A stretch of DNA of 42,850 nt, from assembly GCA_016280445.1 (NCBI GenBank), contig JAEEGS010000008.1, positions 1 to 42,850 on the forward strand, written 5' to 3'. This stretch comes from Bacteroidaceae bacterium (GTDB lineage: Bacteria; Bacteroidota; Bacteroidia; Bacteroidales; Bacteroidaceae). The translations under genes and the position numbers were made by a program. The notes below the pieces were generated by a model, which was given only the letters and a program-made list of their open reading frames with translations, searched no databases and was not told the origin of the DNA. Shown here in pieces: positions 38,819 through 42,850 of the stretch (position 1 is its first letter; each line of letters begins with the position of its first letter).

Positions 38819-40426
38819 ATGATACATTCTTTTTCTTTCAAGCGGACGGGTTTTGGCATGATGCTATCAGTCGCCTGTCTGCTTGGGTATGTGTTGATGG
38901 GATGTCAGGGGAAGACGGGCGCTTCGGGAACCCCTGAAGATGGGGCAGGAGAGGCTGATTCGCTTGCTGCCTTGCCGGTTCTCTTGCCTGACACCAGTTA
39001 TGCTTCGGCGGCTGCCATCAATTATGTGGTGGAAGTGGATGACTCTACCGCCATGTACACCGACAATTGGACAGACCCTTATGAGCAGGTGAACGGGGTG
39101 TATGCCTTCCGCAAGAACCAGCGGCGCGATGCCTCATTCGGTGGGCGTGTGAAGGGTGAGCCTCGTGAGGTGGAGATTGCATGGGAGTTCGAAACGGACT
39201 ATGATTCGAAGGTGACCCAGTTCGGCACGTGGGGTGGTGGCTCTGGATGGACGGGTCAGCCGCTTTATATGCATTGGACAGCAGAGCAGATGGCGATGTT
39301 CAAGCAGTCATCGCCTGGATTGACTGCCGACTTCGGTGCAGAAGAGGTCTATGTGAGTTCGCTGTGCGGCAAGGGTTACTTCATCAATTACCAGACGGGT
39401 AAGGCCTCGAGAGCGGCGCTCGACTTGGGCAATGTGGTGAAGGGTACGTCGTCGCTTGACCCCGAACTCTATAATTTGTATGTGGGGCAGGGAGTTCCTC
39501 ATGGGGCGGTGCCCTTCGGATGTCAGGTGTTCGACCTGAAGAAACATGAGCGCACCCAGTTCTTTGACCGCGACCGAAAGGCTTGGCGTGGATGGGGAGC
39601 ATATGACTCGTCGCCGGTGGTGGCGGGTGGTTTCTTGTTCTGGCCGGGTGAAAACGGAGGTCTTTACAAGTATGTGAGGGAGCAAGGCCAGTTGCGTAGG
39701 GTCAGTGTGATGCGCTACCGTGTGAAGGGAGCGGCTCCTGGTATAGAATCCAGTCTGTGTGTGTATCGCAACTATGGTTTCTTTGGCGATAATCATGGTA
39801 ATGTCATCGGTGTGAACCTGAACACGATGCGTCCTGTGTGGCATTATAGTAATTATGATGACACGGATGCAACCCTTGTGTGTGGAGAAGAGGATGGTGT
39901 GCCTTATCTGTATACGGCATGTGAGGTGGATAAACAGGGAAAGAGAGGTCTTTGCCACATCGTGAAGTTGAACGGCTTGAACGGTGAAAAGGTGTGGGAG
40001 CAGACGATTGAATGCCAACGTCTGGAGATGGCCAAGAAGACCCTGGATGGTGGCATGTATTCCACACCGTTGTTGGGTGATGGCGACTGCAAGGGGATGC
40101 TGTTCACTCACATCACGCGTAACGGTGCTTCGAAGGCTGTGGGCGAGTTTACGGCCTTTAGCACGGTCGACGGACGGGTGCTCTACACGGTGCCTTATGG
40201 GCAGTTTGCATGGTCATCGCCTGTGGCTTTCTACAACGAGAAGAAGGAGATGTTTGTCTTTGCAGGCGATGCATCGGGTGTGGTGCGTGTGATGCGTGGA
40301 AAGACGGGCGAGGTGCTCTGCCGCAAAGTGGTGGGTGCCAACTTTGAATCGTCGCCTGTGGTGGTTGGAAACACGGCCGTTGTGGGTACGAGAGGACGAA
40401 AAATCTATAAGTTTGTCATTAAATAA
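38819..40426 (+). CDS. PQQ-like beta-propeller lipoprotein
   Basis: This 535-residue lipoprotein has a signal ending VLMGC (Cys 29), then a linker with GTPEDGAGEAD. The body shows repeated blade motifs of the PQQ/quinoprotein-like propeller: SSPVVAGGFLFWPGENGGLY, ESSLCVYRNYGFFGDNHGNV, WSSPVAFYNEKKEMFVFAGD and ESSPVVVGNTAVVGTRGRKI. These are binding scaffolds rather than PQQ enzymes here. The pectinesterase gene starts 7 bases after it. A surface role in handling pectin fragments is inferred only from that pairing. ATG 38819 gives the signal peptide. Confidence 0.8.
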   Translation: MIHSFSFKRTGFGMMLSVACLLGYVLMGCQGKTGASGTPEDGAGEADSLAALPVLLPDTSYASAAAINYVVEVDDSTAMYTDNWTDPYEQVNGVYAFRKNQRRDASFGGRVKGEPREVEIAWEFETDYDSKVTQFGTWGGGSGWTGQPLYMHWTAEQMAMFKQSSPGLTADFGAEEVYVSSLCGKGYFINYQTGKASRAALDLGNVVKGTSSLDPELYNLYVGQGVPHGAVPFGCQVFDLKKHERTQFFDRDRKAWRGWGAYDSSPVVAGGFLFWPGENGGLYKYVREQGQLRRVSVMRYRVKGAAPGIESSLCVYRNYGFFGDNHGNVIGVNLNTMRPVWHYSNYDDTDATLVCGEEDGVPYLYTACEVDKQGKRGLCHIVKLNGLNGEKVWEQTIECQRLEMAKKTLDGGMYSTPLLGDGDCKGMLFTHITRNGASKAVGEFTAFSTVDGRVLYTVPYGQFAWSSPVAFYNEKKEMFVFAGDASGVVRVMRGKTGEVLCRKVVGANFESSPVVVGNTAVVGTRGRKIYKFVIK

Positions 40427-40433
40427 AATAAAG

Positions 40434-41771
40434 ATGCAAAGAATCATTTCCAGATGGATAACCTTGTCGGTCGTGTTAGCATGGCTGGTTTGCCCTGCTA
40501 TGGCTCAGAAACCCGACTCGCTGGGACGTATCCGTTACAAATACGACTTTATCGTGCCGACCAACGGCAGTTTCATCTCGGCCATCCATGCGGCCAACAA
40601 CCGTCCCGACAAGTCGAAACGTTTCCGTATATTCATCAAGTCGAGCATGTATCGCATCAAGGGTGAGGGGAATCCCATCAAAATCACGGAGAACGGGAAG
40701 GAAATCACCATCCCTAGCCCGATGACTATTCTGACTGCGCCCAACACGAGTATCTGCGGAGAGGGCATGCTGGGCACACAGATTGAGTCGATGCCGATGC
40801 ACGAGGGCATCAGTTGCACGTCCACCCTTTTCCTGAATGGGGCAGACAGCACCTACATTCAAGACCTCGAACTCTGGTCGAACTATCGTGACGACCCAAC
40901 CGCCTTTGCCAACCGAGCTGTGGCGCTGAACGAGAAGAACTGCAAGGGAAACATCTTCAAGCGGCTGTCGCTGATGAGCAATCAAGATACCTATTACACC
41001 AACGACGGAGGCACCACCTATCTTGAGGAATGTGCCATTCGAGGTACGGTCGACTTCATCTGTGGTGGCGGCACCATCTACTTCAACCGCTGCGACATCG
41101 AACTGCGCACACGGGGTGGGGATGGCAAGCGCGACATCATCTGCGCGCCAGCCACAGAGGCTTTCCGCGAGTATGGATATGTGTTCAATGGCTGCCGCAT
41201 CTTTGGAGCCAGAGAGCAGGATGGACGTTACATGTTGGGTCGCCCGTGGAAGAATGCTCCACGTGCCGTCTTCATCAGCACGTTGATGGAGCTGTTGCCC
41301 GACTCTACAGGCTGGACAGAGATGCATGGCACATTGCCACGCCTCTTTTCCGAGTATGAAAGCATGGACAGTCAGTTCCGCCTCCTTCCCACCACTTTCC
41401 GCCGCAAGCAGTATAAGGACACCAACAATGTGGCTACGACTGTGCGTTATCCGGCCAGCCTCACAGACCAAGAGGCCGAGCGGTATGACATCGACAAGGT
41501 TTTCCCAGGGTGGCATCCCGATCGTCGAGCCGCACTTGTCGATCCGCCCATCGTTCATGTCCGTGAGAGGGGCAATCTTTTCTGGGACGATGTGCCCGAA
41601 GCCTGTCTCTATGCTATTTGCAAGAATCGTGATGTGGTGGCATTCACAACGGAGCCCTATTATGCAGTTCCCAGAGGGACAGCCGAAGGCGCTTGCTTCT
41701 CGGTGCGTTGTGCCAATTTCTACGGCGGACTTGGTGAACGCAGCAATGAAGTCGTTTACCCCAATCGTTAA
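40434..41771 (+). CDS. Pectinesterase (carbohydrate esterase family 8)
   Basis: This 445-residue secreted enzyme has a signal peptide ending near residue 24 (PAMAQ). The right-handed beta-helix carries the pectin methylesterase motifs MSNQDTYY (catalytic Asp 186), GTVDFICGGG (nucleophile Asp 207) and LGRPWKN with Arg 270. It removes methyl groups from homogalacturonan. Residues about 375-445 form a fibronectin-like C-terminal region (HVRERGNLFWDDVPEACLYA). ATG 40434 is chosen because the longer frame runs through the upstream gene. It is expressed with the propeller lipoprotein. Confidence 0.9.
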   Translation: MQRIISRWITLSVVLAWLVCPAMAQKPDSLGRIRYKYDFIVPTNGSFISAIHAANNRPDKSKRFRIFIKSSMYRIKGEGNPIKITENGKEITIPSPMTILTAPNTSICGEGMLGTQIESMPMHEGISCTSTLFLNGADSTYIQDLELWSNYRDDPTAFANRAVALNEKNCKGNIFKRLSLMSNQDTYYTNDGGTTYLEECAIRGTVDFICGGGTIYFNRCDIELRTRGGDGKRDIICAPATEAFREYGYVFNGCRIFGAREQDGRYMLGRPWKNAPRAVFISTLMELLPDSTGWTEMHGTLPRLFSEYESMDSQFRLLPTTFRRKQYKDTNNVATTVRYPASLTDQEAERYDIDKVFPGWHPDRRAALVDPPIVHVRERGNLFWDDVPEACLYAICKNRDVVAFTTEPYYAVPRGTAEGACFSVRCANFYGGLGERSNEVVYPNR

Positions 41772-41777
41772 ACATGC

Positions 41778-41894
41778 TCAAACCAACAGCCTCCAGAAAG
41801 GCTGTGTAAGAACCTCAAAAACGGTCTGAGTCACACCGAGGGTGGCGGTGTGACTCAGACCGACCCTATCGGTGTGACTCACACCGATTTTGAG
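41778..41894. repeat. Palindromic intergenic element, copy D
   Basis: The edge GCTCAAACCAACAGCCTC is followed by CCTCAAAA. An exact 16-bp inverted repeat GGTCTGAGTCACACCG (41823-41838) / CGGTGTGACTCAGACC (41846-41861) comes next, then a third palindromic unit CGGTGTGACTCACACCG (41870-41886), then ATTTTGAGG. CCTCAAAA and TTTTGAGG are complementary, so the whole can fold as nested hairpins. The edges match elements A, B and C, but the core is entirely different. It lies just after the pectinesterase stop and may end that transcript. Confidence 0.65.
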
Positions 41895-41989
41895 GTAGTG
41901 GAAGAACCAAACAAGGGGTTGTTGAGGCTGCATTGTGGTGATGGTTCCGTCAGAGAAGAAGAGGAAAGAAAAAGTTTCACTACATAACG

Positions 41990-42037
41990 AAATAAAAAAA
42001 GAAAGGCGTATGCTGATATATAATCAGTTACGCCTTT
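41990..42037 (-). terminator. Intrinsic terminator of the tRNA gene
   Basis: On the minus strand AAAGGCGTA (42037-42029) pairs with TACGCCTTT (42010-42002), extended by CTGAT/ATCAG. CTTTTTTTATTT follows. It begins 4 bases after the tRNA CCA end. Confidence 0.85.
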
Positions 42038-42041
42038 TTTA

Positions 42042-42117
42042 TGGTCGGGATGACGTGACTCGAACACGCGACCCCTACGTCCCGAACGTAGTGCGCTACC
42101 AACTGCGCTACATCCCG
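42042..42117 (-). tRNA. tRNA-Pro (anticodon CGG)
   Basis: A full cloverleaf can be drawn. The acceptor stem is CGGGATG/CATCCCG, the D stem GCGC/GCGC with loop AGTTGGTA, the anticodon stem CTACG/CGTAG with loop TTCGGGA (anticodon CGG), and the T arm GCGTG-TTCGAGT-CACGT with one G-T pair. Discriminator A and CCA are encoded (42045-42042). It reads proline codon CCG. Confidence 0.95.
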
Positions 42118-42148
42118 CTGCCAAGTTTCCGTTGGGGCTTAGCGGCTG

Positions 42149-42156
42149 CAAAGGTA
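42149..42156 (-). promoter_or_regulatory. -7 box of the tRNA-Pro gene
   Basis: TACCTTTG on the minus strand, 31 bases before the tRNA 5' end. The -33 region falls in the heptamer array and shows no TTTG. Confidence 0.5.
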
Positions 42157-42163
42157 AGAAAAA

Positions 42164-42191
42164 GTTGGGAGTTAGGAGTTAGGAGTTGGAA
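42164..42191. repeat. Four-unit heptamer array
   Basis: GTTGGGA GTTAGGA GTTAGGA GTTGGAA, exactly four 7-bp units, between the tRNA gene and pckA. In the rest of 42192-42349 I see no gene. Confidence 0.8.
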
Positions 42192-42349
42192 GTTTTTTTC
42201 AAAAAAGTTCAGGAAGGGGAGCCGGAAGTGAGGGGTTCTGGGGGAAAGGGATTGCAAACCAAATGTTGCAACTCTTGGCCGGAAAGTGCCAAAATCCTGA
42301 CATTTTGTGATAAATAAAGTGAAAAAAGTGGATTTATGCCACGTTTGGT

Positions 42350-42380
42350 TTTGTATGCATGGGAGAAATTGTTACCTTTG
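42350..42380 (+). promoter_or_regulatory. Promoter of pckA
   Basis: TTTG (42350-42353), 19 bases, TACCTTTG (42373-42380): a perfect Bacteroidetes promoter 57 bases before the start codon. Confidence 0.75.
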
Positions 42381-42437
42381 CATTTGTGTTTGCACGAAAT
42401 AACTATTCACATTATAAATTATAAACACAAAAGTATT

Positions 42438-42850
42438 ATGGCATTAGATTTGACAAAGTATGGTATCACTGGTTCTACAGTGATTGCGCACAATCCTTCT
42501 TACGAGGATCTTTACAAGGCCGAGATTAACCCTGCTCTCGAAGGCTACGAGAAGGGTAAGGAGACTGAACTTGGTGCAGTGAACGTGATGACTGGTATCT
42601 TCACTGGTCGTTCTCCTAAGGATAAGTACATCGTTGACAACGACGAGAGCCACAACAACGTGTGGTGGACTTCTGAGGCCTACAAGAACGACAACCACCC
42701 AATGTCTGAAGATGTTTGGGCAAAGGTGAAGGAAATCGCCATCAAGGAGCTTTCTAACAAGCAGCTCTATGTGGTTGACGCATTCTGTGGTGCTAACGAG
42801 GCAACTCGTCTTGCTGTTCGTTTCATCGTGGAGGTTGCATGGCAGGCACA
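42438..42850 (+). CDS. pckA: Phosphoenolpyruvate carboxykinase (ATP), N-terminal part
   Basis: The window ends after 137 codons. The start MALDLTKYGITGSTVIAHNP and the substrate-binding block MTGIFTGRSPKDKYIVD (the TGRSPKDK Arg binds phosphoenolpyruvate/oxaloacetate) identify the ATP-type enzyme. It interconverts oxaloacetate and phosphoenolpyruvate; in rumen and gut Bacteroidales it often runs towards oxaloacetate for succinate formation. The codon usage (many AAG, GAG, GGT, GCT) is that of a highly expressed gene. Confidence 0.93.
   Translation, partial: MALDLTKYGITGSTVIAHNPSYEDLYKAEINPALEGYEKGKETELGAVNVMTGIFTGRSPKDKYIVDNDESHNNVWWTSEAYKNDNHPMSEDVWAKVKEIAIKELSNKQLYVVDAFCGANEATRLAVRFIVEVAWQA

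Noticed and set aside
40476-41558. 360-residue open frame on the minus strand
   Set aside because: It is antisense to the pectinesterase, whose catalytic motifs are complete.

Overview
The window looks like chromosome of a Bacteroidales bacterium, most likely of the Prevotella group. The evidence is indirect but consistent. Many genes are preceded by the Bacteroidetes promoter pattern (TTTG or TTG, about 19-20 bases, then TAnnTTTG). Lipoproteins, fimbrillin-like and BACON proteins, a HU-HIG protein, DUF4254, DUF4369 and a WYTLDGRK-type C-terminal tail are all typical of that group. Species cannot be told from the sequence alone.

Layout. 1-2605: the start of a divergent Hsp20 gene, an AAA ATPase with a DUF4143-like tail, and a decayed KilA-N gene. 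2606-6585: a long leader and a two-gene surface-lipoprotein operon (BACON protein, fimbrillin-like protein). 6586-8340: a decayed HipBA locus. The antitoxin-like HTH gene is intact, its operator is a perfect 40-bp palindrome, and the toxin has lost its N-terminal half. The locus is bracketed by related palindromic elements. 8383-11893: HU-like protein, a His/Cys-rich membrane protein, a TonB-dependent receptor and a phosphodiesterase.

11962-24851 is a glycan locus and the most interesting part. A plus-strand operon (GT4, LicD, LPS-kinase-like, GT2) converges on a minus-strand operon reading DUF4254, GT4, aepX, aepY, cytidylyltransferase, phnW, LicD, GT. Together these predict conversion of phosphoenolpyruvate to phosphonopyruvate, phosphonoacetaldehyde and 2-aminoethylphosphonate (AEP), activation to CMP-AEP, and transfer to sugar by LicD enzymes. 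No flippase or polymerase gene is present, and a GT9 heptosyltransferase-like gene and a kinase of the Kdo/WaaP type lie alongside. A phosphonate-decorated LPS core or lipooligosaccharide is therefore my preferred reading over a capsule.

24852-32432: a possible small RNA, then aroQ, an O-methyltransferase, rbfA, a LolC/E-like permease, two lipoproteins and comM. 32708-35751: a frameshifted secreted-protein gene, an AraC regulator divergent from a bacterioferritin-like, flavin-fold and small winged-helix operon, and a ZIP transporter stump. 35825-41771: DUF2156 and GNAT proteins, a flavoprotein disulfide reductase, and a propeller lipoprotein plus pectinesterase pair. 42042-42850: tRNA-Pro(CGG) and the start of pckA.

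Two repeat systems run through the window. One consists of short tandem arrays made of four units of 7 bp (8 bp at one site), several in inverted pairs and some running into gene ends; one lies inside a gene. The other is a set of larger palindromic elements with shared edges and variable cores. All function calls rest on reading motifs by eye; no database search was possible.
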